A stretch of 36,216 nucleotides of DNA from Planctomycetota bacterium. Lineage in GTDB: Bacteria; Planctomycetota; Planctomycetia; Planctomycetales; Planctomycetaceae. Position numbers and translations under genes: made by a program. Below the pieces are notes generated by a model. It was not told the origin of the DNA and searched no databases. It saw nothing but the letters and a program-made list of their open reading frames with translations. This document shows, in pieces, positions 25,398-35,257 of this stretch; positions within the stretch are counted from its first letter, which is position 1; the number at the start of each line of letters is the position of its first letter. Location of the stretch: NCBI GenBank assembly GCA_003670925.1, contig QWQG01000222.1, positions 1 to 36,216 of the forward strand, written 5' to 3'.

Positions 25398-26210
25398 GTG
25401 CCACGATTTCGCTATTGCCTGAATGCCAGCACTATCGCCACTACCCCCATCCTCAAGCAGATCGAAGTTGCCTCGGCGGCTGGATATGTAGCCATTGAAC
25501 TGTGGCACGATCATATCGACACGCATCTAGGGTCTGGAGGAACGCTGGTGGAAATTCGCAAAGCGATCGACGACAGCGGCCTCAAAATTCCGACCACAAT
25601 TTATCTTGCCGGCTGGTTTCAGCCCGCTGGCGTTGAACACGACGCGGCGATCCGCGAAGTCCGTCGCAGATTGGAACAAGCAGCAGCTGTGGGTGCAGAA
25701 TTCTCCATCGCTGGTCCACCACCAGGCATCGCGGATCGCGATCTCGGAGCCCGGCACTATGCCGAACTCCTCGAACTTGGGAAATCTTATGGGGTCAAGC
25801 CTGCCTTTGAGTATCTGGGTTTCGTGGACGACATCAATACGATCGATGATGCCATCGACATCACTCAGCGATCAGGTCATCCGGATGCCACGCTTGTTGT
25901 CGATCCGTTCCACTGCTGGCGCGGCGGCGGTTCTGCAGCTTCAATCAGCAAACTGCAGGCGCACCAGATCGCCATCTCGCATTTCAACGACGCACCCGCT
26001 GCGCCGCCAGCCCACACGCAACACGATGCTGATCGAGTTCTGCCAGGCGACGGTGCAATAGATTTACGCTTCTACTGCGACCAATTGACGGCGATCGGAT
26101 ACGACGGATATCTGTCACTGGAACTGTTCCGGCACGACTTGTGGGATAGAGATCCGCTGGAAGTCGCGCGTCTTGGATTACAGAAAATGAAAGACGTGGT
26201 GGAGGATTAG
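25398..26210 (+). CDS. Sugar phosphate isomerase/epimerase-family TIM barrel
   Basis: The 270 residues form a xylose-isomerase-like / AP endonuclease 2 family barrel. It shows the expected metal ligands on strand ends: FEYLGF (Glu), VVDPFHCWRGG (Asp and His), ISHFNDAP, and YLSLELFRHD (Glu). Members isomerise or epimerise sugars and inositols, or act as hydroxypyruvate isomerases or dehydratases; the substrate here cannot be told. The GTG start is supported by an AAGGAG site and gives the barrel's natural first strand (VPRFRYCLNAST). The gene is divergent from the radical SAM gene. Confidence 0.88.
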   Translation: MPRFRYCLNASTIATTPILKQIEVASAAGYVAIELWHDHIDTHLGSGGTLVEIRKAIDDSGLKIPTTIYLAGWFQPAGVEHDAAIREVRRRLEQAAAVGAEFSIAGPPPGIADRDLGARHYAELLELGKSYGVKPAFEYLGFVDDINTIDDAIDITQRSGHPDATLVVDPFHCWRGGGSAASISKLQAHQIAISHFNDAPAAPPAHTQHDADRVLPGDGAIDLRFYCDQLTAIGYDGYLSLELFRHDLWDRDPLEVARLGLQKMKDVVED

Positions 26211-26428
26211 TTTTACGGCGATGTCAAACACCATTGGATTCCGCTTCTTTTCGATCTTCAAGCAGCGAATGTGCCGCGATTTGTCGATCCTGAATTTAGT
26301 TGACCAATGTTGGCTCTGCCCTGGGAAAATGAAGGGGTTCTGCGTCGCAGCCTGCCTCATTGTTAGCTGCACAAGGTAGAATCCGGTTCCGATCCTGTCT
26401 TCTTCCACTCACACATTTTGGTTCCTGA

Positions 26429-28339
26429 ATGAAGTTTTCTGCAAAGCGACCGTTGCTGGCTGATCAGCATTTTTCGCGCATGTATCGCTGGCTTGAAATG
26501 GAGGGAGAGGCGGAACGGGAGAGGTTGGTACAGCGGCGAAAGGCGCAGTCGTCGGACACAGCTGAACGCACGGGCGAGACGCTGTTGGATCTCGTGATTC
26601 GCACGCACACCACTGGGCTTGGCGGGCGATATCTGATTACGCTCGCCAAACGCAGGTCGCCCGATCGGTTACCATGGAATCGATTCAAGGTCGGTAGCCC
26701 GGTCCTCCTGTCTGACAATCGTGACGAGGACGCGGAATCGTTGCAGGGCGTCGTGAGTGCGCGTCGTGTTGATTCGCTCGAAGTTGCGGTCGATGATTGG
26801 CCATCGAGCGATCGGTTTCGGCTAGATTTGTCTCCCGATGAAGTCACGCGCAAACGCCAGTCCGCCGCATTACAGGGCGCTGCGAAAGCCACAGGGCGAC
26901 ACGCACAATTGCGAGATCTGTTGCTGGGTGAACGTGAACCGACGTTCCACCGCAACATGAAACCTCCGATGGACATCTCACAACGACTCAATCCGTCACA
27001 GCACGATGCCATCCGACATGCGCTCTCGTCTAATGATTTGGCCATTATTCATGGACCGCCGGGAACTGGAAAGACGACGACTGTCGTGGAAGTCATTCGC
27101 CTGCTTGTCGCGCGCGGGCAGCGCGTGCTGGCGTGTGCTCCAAGTAATACGGCGGTAGATAATCTGTTGGAACGCTTGCTGGCGATCGGGGAACCAGCTG
27201 TGCGACTTGGGCATCCCGCGCGAGTTTCTGAAGATCTGCGACAGCATTCGTTGGATGCCTTGGTAGGACGGCATGAAGCCATGATGGTCGTGCATCAGAT
27301 GATGCGAGAAGCAGAGCAAATTGAACGCAAGGCGGCGCGTTATACGCGCGGCAGACCGGCTCCGGGACAAAAAGGTCAGCAACGTCAGGAAGCACGCGAA
27401 CTCAAACGCCATGCGCGAATTCTGGAGAAACAGGCAATCGCTGATTTGCTGAAAGATGCACGTGTCATCTGTGCGACGACGACGTTTGATGATTCAGTGC
27501 TGGATGATCTGCGGTTCGACGTCCTCGTGATCGATGAAGCCTGCCAAAGTGTTGAGCCCGGCTGTTGGGTTCCGCTCCGGCGTGCTGATCGACTCATTTT
27601 GGCAGGTGATCACCTGCAGTTACCACCGACGATCCTGTCTGATGCCGCAAAGAAGGAAGGTTATGCCGTCAGTCTGATGGAGCGTCTGGTTAAGCACTAC
27701 GGCGATCTGGTGACACGCCAATTGACCGTCCAGTATCGGATGCATGAATCGATCATGGGATTCTCGTCGCAGCATTTTTACGACAACACATTAATTGCCG
27801 ATGAGTCCGTTCGCAGTCATGTGTTGTCCGATCTGCCGAGGATCCAGAATGACCTTGTCTCAGACGATCCCGTCACGTTCATCGATACGGCAGGAACGGG
27901 ATGGCAGGAAGAACTGGAGCCAGAGGGTCTCAGTAAACGAAATCCGGAGGAGGGCCGATTGGTTCTGAAGCAGGTCAATGCGCTCTGTGAAGCTGGCCTT
28001 GCCCCATCCGACATCGCTGTGATCGCCCCGTATGCCGCGCAAGTGCGGTGGTTGCGTGAAAATGCTATCTATGATCAACTGGAGATCGATACGGTCGATG
28101 GGTTTCAGGGCCGCGAAAAGGAAGCTGTGGTGATTTCATTGGTCCGCTCAAATGCAATCGGTGAAATCGGCTTCCTGTCGGACGCCAGACGGATGAACGT
28201 TGCGCTGACGCGGGCAAAACGAAAAATGATCATCGTCGGCGACAGCGCGACGCTCGCATCCGACCAGTTTTTCCAATCGTTGCTTGCTTGGATCGAAAAA
28301 ACTGGCACCTACCGTACGGCCTGGGAATTTGCTGACTGA
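26429..28339 (+). CDS. Superfamily 1 DNA/RNA helicase, SMUBP-2/IGHMBP2-like
   Basis: A 636-residue Upf1-like SF1B helicase. Walker A is HGPPGTGKT (208-216), motif Ia CAPSNTAVDNLLERL, motif II VIDEACQ, motif III LAGDHLQLPPT, motif IV QYRMHESIM, motif V DTVDGFQGREKEAV, and motif VI NVALTRAKRKMIIVG. The N-terminal ~190 residues form the beta-barrel/stalk region. Relatives unwind DNA or RNA 5'-3'. The bacterial cellular role is unclear. It converges on a DUF3127 gene, with 13 bases between the two stop codons. Confidence 0.92.
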   Translation: MKFSAKRPLLADQHFSRMYRWLEMEGEAERERLVQRRKAQSSDTAERTGETLLDLVIRTHTTGLGGRYLITLAKRRSPDRLPWNRFKVGSPVLLSDNRDEDAESLQGVVSARRVDSLEVAVDDWPSSDRFRLDLSPDEVTRKRQSAALQGAAKATGRHAQLRDLLLGEREPTFHRNMKPPMDISQRLNPSQHDAIRHALSSNDLAIIHGPPGTGKTTTVVEVIRLLVARGQRVLACAPSNTAVDNLLERLLAIGEPAVRLGHPARVSEDLRQHSLDALVGRHEAMMVVHQMMREAEQIERKAARYTRGRPAPGQKGQQRQEARELKRHARILEKQAIADLLKDARVICATTTFDDSVLDDLRFDVLVIDEACQSVEPGCWVPLRRADRLILAGDHLQLPPTILSDAAKKEGYAVSLMERLVKHYGDLVTRQLTVQYRMHESIMGFSSQHFYDNTLIADESVRSHVLSDLPRIQNDLVSDDPVTFIDTAGTGWQEELEPEGLSKRNPEEGRLVLKQVNALCEAGLAPSDIAVIAPYAAQVRWLRENAIYDQLEIDTVDGFQGREKEAVVISLVRSNAIGEIGFLSDARRMNVALTRAKRKMIIVGDSATLASDQFFQSLLAWIEKTGTYRTAWEFAD

Positions 28340-28352
28340 CAGACCGCTCAAG

Positions 28353-28718
28353 TTAGAACGGCGCGGATTCATCAGCAGGACCCAAGTCTGCCTCGTCATC
28401 TTGGGCCGCGGCGGATGCTTCGCCTGCTTTCAGGAGTTCGTAATCCGTCGCTTCTGCGGTGAGGAAGTATTTGACTTCGCTTTGGGCATCGCGTTGCCAT
28501 TTGCGTCCGGTCAGCCGATAAGTCACTTTGATTGTGTCCCCGACACTCAAATTGTCCACCATGTCGCAGCTCTCGGCCATGAACTCAAGTGGCAGATAGT
28601 TTGTGAAACGTCCGGTCACCTGTTCCAGCACGACCGTACGTTTCCGAAACCCCTTCTGACCGAAACTTTTCGTCGGTTCGACCAGATGAACCTGCCCCGT
28701 CACTGTTGCTGCACTCAT
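28353..28718 (-). CDS. DUF3127 domain protein
   Basis: The 121 residues read as DUF3127, a small beta-barrel family thought to resemble OB-folds: SFGQKGFRKRTVVLEQ (18-33), YLPLEFMAESCDMVDNL, VGDTIKVTYRLTGRKW and YFLTAEATDYELL follow the family pattern. The C-terminal ~20 residues are acidic and disordered (DDEADLGPADES), like the tails of single-stranded-DNA-binding proteins, though that parallel is only suggestive. It has no signal peptide. The cyclophilin gene upstream on the same strand is 84 bases away. Confidence 0.82.
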   Translation of the reverse strand: MSAATVTGQVHLVEPTKSFGQKGFRKRTVVLEQVTGRFTNYLPLEFMAESCDMVDNLSVGDTIKVTYRLTGRKWQRDAQSEVKYFLTAEATDYELLKAGEASAAAQDDEADLGPADESAPF

Positions 28719-28802
28719 GGCGTTCGTCTTTCCACTTACAATTAGGATTCATTCAAGTGTCTGCTCACAGGTCACGCGATTTAACGTCGTGCTGCCACCG
28801 GA

Positions 28803-29483
28803 CTATTTCGCGTCTGCTTTTTCTGTTTTAGCCTTCGCGTCGTCTGACGCTTCGGTCTTCATAATACTGGCCTTCTTGATGAAGTCGAGTTTAGGGAAGC
28901 TCTTGTTGAGATATACGTTCCCCTGTTCCTGAAGGAGACTCTGATCCGGCTGTTCGCGATATTGAGCGTTAATCGCATCGACAACATCCATGCCGTCCAC
29001 AACCTCCCCGAATGGCGTAAAACCGTCGGCGTCTAGACGTGCGTTGTCACCAAAATTAATGAAGACCTGACTGGTCCGGGAGTTTTTCTGAGAACTCTTT
29101 GCGTAGGTGATGAACCCACGTTTGTTAGATTTGGGTTGAGCCACACGGTCATCTTTAATGTTTGCCTTGACCCAGTTCTTTTGAATTTCCGGATCACCGT
29201 TGATGCCCCACTGCACCATGAATCCGGGTAGGACGCGGAAGAAACGACAATCATCGTAGAATCCACTTTCCACAAGTTTCTGAAACCGATCGGCACCATT
29301 GGGAGCCCATCCACGATGAACTTCGACCGTAAAATTTCCCTTCGATGTTTCGAACAACACTTGATAAGTCTCCGGGGCCTGATCCGCAACAGCGGCCTCA
29401 TCCGCCATCGATCTAATTCCGGATGACAGAACGACACTCAGTGCCAACAGCAAACCAGCAGCAGTTTTCACAAAAACCTCCAT
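28803..29483 (-). CDS. Exported cyclophilin-type peptidyl-prolyl isomerase
   Basis: The enzyme catalyses cis-trans isomerisation of proline peptide bonds and probably acts outside the cytoplasm. The 226 residues begin with a signal peptide (hydrophobic residues ~8-20, then MADEA). The cyclophilin core shows FFRVLPGFMVQWG (81-93, with Arg83 and Gln91), SQVFINFGDN (138-147) and FTPFGEVVDGMDVV (155-168). The final ~35 residues are charged and low-complexity (KTEASDDAKAKTEKADAK). The normal active-site Arg, Phe and Gln are present. Confidence 0.93.
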   Translation of the reverse strand: MEVFVKTAAGLLLALSVVLSSGIRSMADEAAVADQAPETYQVLFETSKGNFTVEVHRGWAPNGADRFQKLVESGFYDDCRFFRVLPGFMVQWGINGDPEIQKNWVKANIKDDRVAQPKSNKRGFITYAKSSQKNSRTSQVFINFGDNARLDADGFTPFGEVVDGMDVVDAINAQYREQPDQSLLQEQGNVYLNKSFPKLDFIKKASIMKTEASDDAKAKTEKADAK

Positions 29484-29738
29484 TGTTTGAATTCAAAAAG
29501 TCTCCGCCGGAAGTCTAGCGTTTGACTATGCGATCGTATACGCAGGATGCCAATCTGCTGCCCAAGATTTGGGGGGTGAACCTGAGTGGACGGCACGGCT
29601 TTTGTCAGGAATTGATAGCGTAAATTCCAGTGGAGTGTGGCCAGTGATAGGCCAACACATCAATTTTCGAGGGGGAACCTACGCCTGAGTCGACAACCCC
29701 GCGAGTTGCCGATCCAGTTGCAAAATATACCAGCGACT

Positions 29739-31307
29739 TTAAGGTTGGGGGTCGCGATCAACGAGACGAAAGGCGGCGCGGAGGACTCCACCCGCAGATT
29801 CAACGCGAACCACGCGAATCCTTGGCGATCCCGGTAGTGATGTCGGAGCATCGAACTCTTTTTGCAAGGTGGCAACAGGTATTTGTTTCAAGAGTGACTG
29901 GGTCGCATGCTTGACGATGGACATCCATCCTGTGCCGGACTCAACAGTTGTCACCTGCGCTTCAGGCTTGCCCGATTCAGACTCGAAATCCAAGGGCGAC
30001 GAACTGTCATGCGATTCAAATGCCGTCTTGGAGGGAATCAGAAGCACCGGACGAAAAAGTTGCGGTTCAGGACGTTGATCGCGAGAAACCGGAATTGAAT
30101 CGCCAACCTCACCAACGTCGACTTGGTGCAGGGCTACAGCCCATTGATCCTTAGAAACCCCGCGTCCCCGCATGCGCCATGTCGTCTTCATCCAGCCGCT
30201 CGGTGCTGCGCCTTTCGGGTGAATTTGAAACGACGTTTCGAGACACACATCGCCGCGGTCAAAACGCACCACAATCGGCTCTACGTTGGCCAGCTGAATT
30301 GAAAACGCTGTCGGTTCTGCCGAGGCATGACGTTCGATTTCCTGAAACAATTGTCGGACAGATGCCAATGTCCATTTTTGATCCCCCGTTTTATTCCACG
30401 CCTTTGAGGCAATTTCGACCTGTGTATCCGTCAGAATTAGGCCACTTGGAATGTATTGTGCGAGCAACGCGGTGGCCACAGAATCAGAGATTGTGAACAC
30501 GACTTCTTCGCCGTTCGCGAGTTCCGGCACATTGACCGCCTGCGAACTGGGTACTCGATTTTCTGCAACGTCAAGACGCTGCGGAATCGCGGCAATGAAG
30601 GACGCTGTCTCCGCTGACCTAGCCACCCAGTTCAATCGTGAAGTCCCGAGAGTTGATTCGACCTGCTCTCGTAGAACAGCCAGTTGCCGTCCCAGCTGCG
30701 CAAATTCTGCATCGACAATGCGTTCAATCTTTGGCAGCACGGTGCGGCTCACGTCTTCTGCGACAGCCTGATTTATCTCGGCCTGCCGCCGTGTGACCTG
30801 TTCCCATGCGAGGCGATCCGATAATGGTCGCAACAACGGCATTGTTGCCCCTACGGCGCTCACGACGCGTTGCGGTGCCTGCGATGCGCGGATGGTGCCG
30901 TGTCCCGACTGTGTGAGAAAAGTCGTGCCGTTGAACCAGACGGGCTTGGTGATTTCAAAGTGATGCTGCCCCGTACTGTCGATCAAAGCCTGAGAATTAA
31001 TCCCGGTCGTCTGACTTCTGACGTCACCGATACTCACGACATCAACACGCATGCTGCCTGTCTCGGGAATAATCCGCAACCGCGTTTCGGTGGTGGTCGT
31101 CTGCTGTCCTCGAACATCGCTGTCCATGATGTTTGTTGTCACAGGTTCCAGCTCAGTTCGTGTCCGTCCAAGTCGTTGCTCAAGCGTGGCATTCCGGATC
31201 GTGATTCCAAACAGCGGTGCTTCGATCGCCTGCGCAATTGCGCCATGCCGCGTCAGCAGCAACAGAATCAACACAACACAGACCTTGAGGATGTTTGGGT
31301 GACCCAT
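29739..31307 (-). CDS. Exported hypothetical protein, 522 residues
   Basis: The N-terminus has a clear signal peptide (hydrophobic residues ~8-19, then AIAQA). The rest is unrecognised. Residues ~50-150 look beta-rich with many Thr/Ser/Val. Residues ~165-235 are predicted helical with coiled-coil character (QAEINQAVAEDVSRTVLPKI and LRQQ-like repeats). The C-terminal ~270 residues are mixed. There is no Cys-rich region, haem motif or membrane helix after the leader. I believe it belongs to a planctomycete-specific group but cannot name it. It is divergent from the NfeD-type gene across a 445-base spacer. Confidence 0.75.
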   Translation of the reverse strand: MGHPNILKVCVVLILLLLTRHGAIAQAIEAPLFGITIRNATLEQRLGRTRTELEPVTTNIMDSDVRGQQTTTTETRLRIIPETGSMRVDVVSIGDVRSQTTGINSQALIDSTGQHHFEITKPVWFNGTTFLTQSGHGTIRASQAPQRVVSAVGATMPLLRPLSDRLAWEQVTRRQAEINQAVAEDVSRTVLPKIERIVDAEFAQLGRQLAVLREQVESTLGTSRLNWVARSAETASFIAAIPQRLDVAENRVPSSQAVNVPELANGEEVVFTISDSVATALLAQYIPSGLILTDTQVEIASKAWNKTGDQKWTLASVRQLFQEIERHASAEPTAFSIQLANVEPIVVRFDRGDVCLETSFQIHPKGAAPSGWMKTTWRMRGRGVSKDQWAVALHQVDVGEVGDSIPVSRDQRPEPQLFRPVLLIPSKTAFESHDSSSPLDFESESGKPEAQVTTVESGTGWMSIVKHATQSLLKQIPVATLQKEFDAPTSLPGSPRIRVVRVESAGGVLRAAFRLVDRDPQP

Positions 31308-31752
31308 GTTTTTCCGGAATGCATTTTGCGACTAGGGTTGTGTCGCGACTAAAAAAAGGACGTTCTTAATAATCTCGCCCGAATTATTGGCATGTGGGAA
31401 CCAGCTTTCTACCTCAGAACTGAACTTCTGGTAATTTCGAGTGTCTCCCGATCAGTATCAGCGGAAGAAGAACGCTGAGTCGCCGCGTTGCGATAAGCAA
31501 CTGGACGAAATAAATTTATAGCCGATGCCAAAAAATGTCACTCCACCTGCTTTTTGTGATCCGCAGCCACGGATTTCACGTTTGTGGCGAATCAGGTGAG
31601 ACTTTGGTTTCTGCGACGTAGGGGTGCTATACTCAGGAATCAGATCTTTTCAGATTGTGAGCTCGATACCGGGCTTGAGGCAAAAATTAGGATATTGGCG
31701 TGCCGCAACAATCACGGGCCGCTAACACAGTCATGTTCGGGACTTTATTCTT
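31308..31752. other. Divergent intergenic region upstream of the NfeD-type gene
   Basis: These 445 bases should carry promoters for both flanking genes. Small inverted repeats are present, for example GTTGC-GATAA-GCAAC around 31484-31498, and an A-rich run follows a GCGAC/GTCGC pair near 31330-31350. None is strong. The open frame beginning at 31584 overlaps the downstream gene and shows no protein-like pattern. Confidence 0.5.
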
Positions 31753-34026
31753 ATGCGATGCCATTCTGCAACCGCTTTGCCGTTAGTCGGAATGACCCTG
31801 CTGCTGCCATTGCTGGCGTTTGCGCAGGAGAGTGCCGGAACCACCGCATCCGTTCAGGCTCAGCAGGTCGAACTCGCGCGGAAACCTTTCGGACAGTTTG
31901 TCACAATCGGTAAGCAGGTGGATGATCAACTGGTGAGTCAAATCACGAATCTGACAAGGAAATTACAGACCCGAGCCGTTGGCGAGCAGCGTCAGGCGAT
32001 TCTGGTGCTGGAGATTTCAACAGGCTCAAGTCGCCAAGGTCAGATCGATGATTTAGCAAAACTGTTGGTGTCCCCGGAGCTCAGCAATGTTCGTACGGTT
32101 GCGTGGATTCCTAAGTCACTCGAGGGAAATCATGTGATCCTCGCTTTGGCCTGTCACGACATTTTTATGCCCCCGGCAGCAGTTTTGGGAGACATCGGTC
32201 GCGGGACAGCACTTTCGAACGTGGAGCAGAACTTTGTCCTGGACATTGTGGATCGGAGTCGCAACCGACGCATGTCGCGTGCCATTGTGAAAGCCATGAT
32301 GGACCCTGCGAGTACGGTGATGCGTGTCTCTCGGGAAGACGGCGAAGGCAAGACACGTCAACAATTTTTGACGGCAGCAGAACTGCGTGATTTACAAAAC
32401 CAAGAGGTTGTAATTTCACAAACTGACACCATCAAAGATCCGGGTCAACCGGGACTGTTCAAAGGCAGTGAAGCTGCGAGTTCAGGGTTCCTCGTTGCCG
32501 CAACACCAGCCAATCGCAATGAAGTCGTCGCGACGCTCAATCTACCGCTGGAAGCCATGCGGGAAGTCGGGAGTGGCGAGGCAAAAGTGGTAGTCCGCGT
32601 GATCGCAATCGACAATGTGATTGACAAACTATTGGCAGATTTTGTCCAACGCGAAACACAAAATGCGATGGCCAGCAAAGCCAATCTGATCATCTACGAA
32701 ATTGACTCGCCGAGTGGAGACAAAGATTACGCGCAACACTTAGCCGCGCTCATTGCTGAACTGGATCCGGCAAAAGTAACTACGGTGGCTTGGGTCCGCA
32801 AAGAAGCCACTCAGGCAGGTGCCCTTGTGGCGCTCAGTTGTGATCGCATCTTTCTCTCGGATGACGCAACCATCGGCAACATCGATTTAAAAGCCATGCG
32901 GTTGAACCGTGGTCAGCAACTGGACCCTGTGGGTGAAATGGTTCCGGAAGATCTACAAAAGTTACTGACGCTGACGGACGCGATCGCCCAACGCAAAAAT
33001 CGTTCCGCATCATTGATCCGGGCGATGGCTGATCCGACACAGCCTGTGTTCGAAGTGACACAACAGGAATCCGGTCGAGTTGCATGGATGAATGAGCTAG
33101 AACTGGCCGCTCAGCCCGAAAAATGGATCAAGGGTCAGGCGATCCCTGAAACACGCGACGGAAATCTGCTGGTGCTGACTGCGAAACGCGGCGAGGAGTT
33201 GGGGCTGACGGAACCACCCTGCCGCGATCTTGAACAATTGCGGACGCGGCTTGGCATCGCCCCAACGGCTGATCTACGTCCCGCCTCTAAAACATGGGTT
33301 GATAACCTAGTGACAGGACTCAATTCCGGACTCGCCGGTTTCCTGCTGATCACGATCGGGATCACCTGTATTTATTTAGAAATGCATCTACCGTCAGGGT
33401 TGTTCCTGATTGGAGCGGTGACGAGTTTCTCGCTGTTTTTCTGGAGCCGCTTTCTGGGCGGTTCAGCAGGCGGCCTTGAGCTGACCCTGTTCATCTTAGG
33501 AATGGCACTCCTTGGTCTTGAAATCTTCGTGATTCCCGGCTTTGGCGTGTTTGGTGTGTCAGGAATCTTGATGACGATAGTGTCACTCGTTATGGCCAGC
33601 AATACATTTTCCGGCATGTCGGCAACAGAAAGTTTTGAACAGTCGATGAGCAGTCTTGGATCGCTGGCAGCGGCGATGATGGTGGTGATTGTCGTTGCTG
33701 CTGTCTTGAATAGATTTTTGCCGTCGATCCCGTTTATTAATCGTCTGATTCTAACTCCGCCCGGCTATGCGGAGCCTGACGGCGAAGGGTTGCACCTAAA
33801 ACCATCATTACTAAGCCCGGTAACTTTCAGCGGACCGATCAGCTTAGGGATGATCGGAATGACGTCGTCGTCTCTGCGGCCCACCGGCAAAGCAATGTTC
33901 GGCGACAAGTATGTCGATGTCGTCAGTGATGGGGCGTACATCGATCATGGTACAAAGATTGAAGTCATCCGGCTTGTTGGCAATCGCATCATCGTGCGTT
34001 CGGCGGACGAGGCAACAGAAGCGTAA
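31753..34026 (+). CDS. NfeD-type membrane protein with two serine-less ClpP-like domains
   Basis: A 757-residue protein with a signal peptide (~1-25), two tandem ClpP-class crotonase-like domains (~78-220 and ~308-470), four or five membrane helices (~527-650), and a C-terminal NfeD OB-fold (~690-750, with GKAMFGDKYVDVVSDGAYI). In catalytic NfeD1b proteins the nucleophile lies in an SAGA motif before the ALAC-type helix. Here the aligned positions are Gly125 (EGNHVILALAC) and Gln354 (QAGALVALSC). Both halves therefore seem unable to act as serine proteases. NfeD proteins usually work with flotillin/stomatin partners at the membrane, but none is adjacent. Confidence 0.88.
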   Translation: MRCHSATALPLVGMTLLLPLLAFAQESAGTTASVQAQQVELARKPFGQFVTIGKQVDDQLVSQITNLTRKLQTRAVGEQRQAILVLEISTGSSRQGQIDDLAKLLVSPELSNVRTVAWIPKSLEGNHVILALACHDIFMPPAAVLGDIGRGTALSNVEQNFVLDIVDRSRNRRMSRAIVKAMMDPASTVMRVSREDGEGKTRQQFLTAAELRDLQNQEVVISQTDTIKDPGQPGLFKGSEAASSGFLVAATPANRNEVVATLNLPLEAMREVGSGEAKVVVRVIAIDNVIDKLLADFVQRETQNAMASKANLIIYEIDSPSGDKDYAQHLAALIAELDPAKVTTVAWVRKEATQAGALVALSCDRIFLSDDATIGNIDLKAMRLNRGQQLDPVGEMVPEDLQKLLTLTDAIAQRKNRSASLIRAMADPTQPVFEVTQQESGRVAWMNELELAAQPEKWIKGQAIPETRDGNLLVLTAKRGEELGLTEPPCRDLEQLRTRLGIAPTADLRPASKTWVDNLVTGLNSGLAGFLLITIGITCIYLEMHLPSGLFLIGAVTSFSLFFWSRFLGGSAGGLELTLFILGMALLGLEIFVIPGFGVFGVSGILMTIVSLVMASNTFSGMSATESFEQSMSSLGSLAAAMMVVIVVAAVLNRFLPSIPFINRLILTPPGYAEPDGEGLHLKPSLLSPVTFSGPISLGMIGMTSSSLRPTGKAMFGDKYVDVVSDGAYIDHGTKIEVIRLVGNRIIVRSADEATEA

Positions 34027-34070
34027 CGCCTGTTTGCCGGAGGATAAACTTTTATCTTGGTCAGTTTGAC

Positions 34071-34129
34071 ATGCGGCAGTGTCTTCGCGAATCCAATGAT
34101 GAACCGAAACCCGTGGGACAGTGCCGCAT
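34071..34129. terminator. Long inverted repeat between convergent genes
   Basis: ATGCGGCAGTGTC (34071-34083) and GACAGTGCCGCAT (34117-34129) are complementary over 13 bases with one mismatch, around a 33-base loop. It lies between the stops of the NfeD-type gene and the minus-strand membrane hydrolase, so a bidirectional terminator or a barrier to read-through is plausible. There is no U-run on either side. The loop contains TTCGCGAATCCA, close to the core of the palindromic repeats. Confidence 0.45.
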
Positions 34130-34183
34130 CGATTGGTAAGGTGTCAGACTGAACTGCGCACACTGTGAAAATCGCAGGTGCTG

Positions 34184-34927
34184 CTATTGAAAACTTTTTC
34201 CGCGTGGCTCGTCAGCAACGCGGAAGGGCGGGGCGTCTTCCAAATCGGATGTCACATGAATCGTTTGCGGGGCCGGGACTTTGCCGGGGTCGTGGACAAT
34301 TTCAGCTTCCACCAGCGTTGCGTAAGTCAGGCAGAGCAGGAGGCCCATCGTCACGCCGTTAGGAAGTGCATCCGGCCCAAAGAATTTCATGGCACTGCCA
34401 GACGATTTTGCCAGACGCACTTTCATTCCATCCCACTGCACGCTGTACATTTCGTCCAGCACCAGATGCGACAGAAATCCAATGCCAACCCCCACTGCCA
34501 TCAGCACGCGGACTCGAAATTCTTCGCTGTGATAGGAGAGAAACGTCAGTTCTGAAGCGATCAATAATGCCGGAATACTATGAAACATGCCGCGGTGAAC
34601 TGTCAATTTTCCGAGCAAAAATGAGCCTCCGTATTTTACGGCCGCATACGCGATGATCGCAAACAATAGGGCGCGATCACCGTCAACCCCGATGGCCTGT
34701 GCATTGTGAAGCAGCAGCAATGGCGCAAATGCGGCCACGACTCCCGACAGTTCACGGATTGGCCGCCCGCTTTCAGAATCAAGGTCCGGCAGCATCCCGG
34801 CAACCCATGTGAGCACGGCCACGATCACTGCCTGAGTCAGACTATAACCAAACAGCAAGACCGCCGCGCAGGCGTACGCAACGCCCAGAATGCCACTGAC
34901 GGTGATGTGTTCGCGATACGCAGCCAT
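34184..34927 (-). CDS. YdjM-like membrane-bound metal-dependent hydrolase (DUF457)
   Basis: The 247 residues have several membrane helices (for example ~11-28, 31-45, 62-78, 85-105, 118-131 and 141-157). They also carry the family's metal-binding motifs: GMLPDLDS (44-51), HRGMFHS (111-117) and SHLVLDEM (153-160). DUF457 members such as E. coli YdjM are inner-membrane proteins with a presumed hydrolase site; their substrates are mostly unknown. The C-terminal ~45 residues are soluble and proline-rich. The ATG at 34927 gives a natural cytoplasmic start. Confidence 0.88.
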   Translation of the reverse strand: MAAYREHITVSGILGVAYACAAVLLFGYSLTQAVIVAVLTWVAGMLPDLDSESGRPIRELSGVVAAFAPLLLLHNAQAIGVDGDRALLFAIIAYAAVKYGGSFLLGKLTVHRGMFHSIPALLIASELTFLSYHSEEFRVRVLMAVGVGIGFLSHLVLDEMYSVQWDGMKVRLAKSSGSAMKFFGPDALPNGVTMGLLLCLTYATLVEAEIVHDPGKVPAPQTIHVTSDLEDAPPFRVADEPRGKSFQ

Positions 34928-35257
34928 GCGTCGTCTTTAATCCTTTGAAATCGTTCAGCTAGCGACCGTTTGCACTTGTCATCGGGGATGAGGCCTGAGC
35001 TGCTTGCCAGGACGCATTGTGTGGGCTCTCCGCTAGCATCGCTTAGCGTTAAAATCGGCTTTATCGGGACAACTTTCCACAGGTAATGGTTCAGAGATCT
35101 CGATTTTCTTAGGCTTGCCATTCGGCCAAAACAGAAAATAGATTGAGATTAGACAACATTACCGGCAGAATCTGCTGGTTCGGTCGAGGCGTACAACGCG
35201 GCATCGAACGAACGCTGGAATGCGGCGAACACGTTACCGATTTTTTAAAAAAACCTC
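34928..35257. other. Divergent intergenic region before the surface-protein remnant
   Basis: About 330 bases with no convincing gene. A minus-strand open frame (34837-35121) overlaps the start of the membrane hydrolase and has no recognisable protein pattern. A T6A7 run at 35241-35253 lies just before the ATG at 35258. Confidence 0.5.

Noticed and set aside
34837-35121. 94-residue minus-strand open frame overlapping the start of the membrane hydrolase
   Set aside because: It overlaps the well-supported YdjM-like start in another frame and shows no domain or ribosome binding site.
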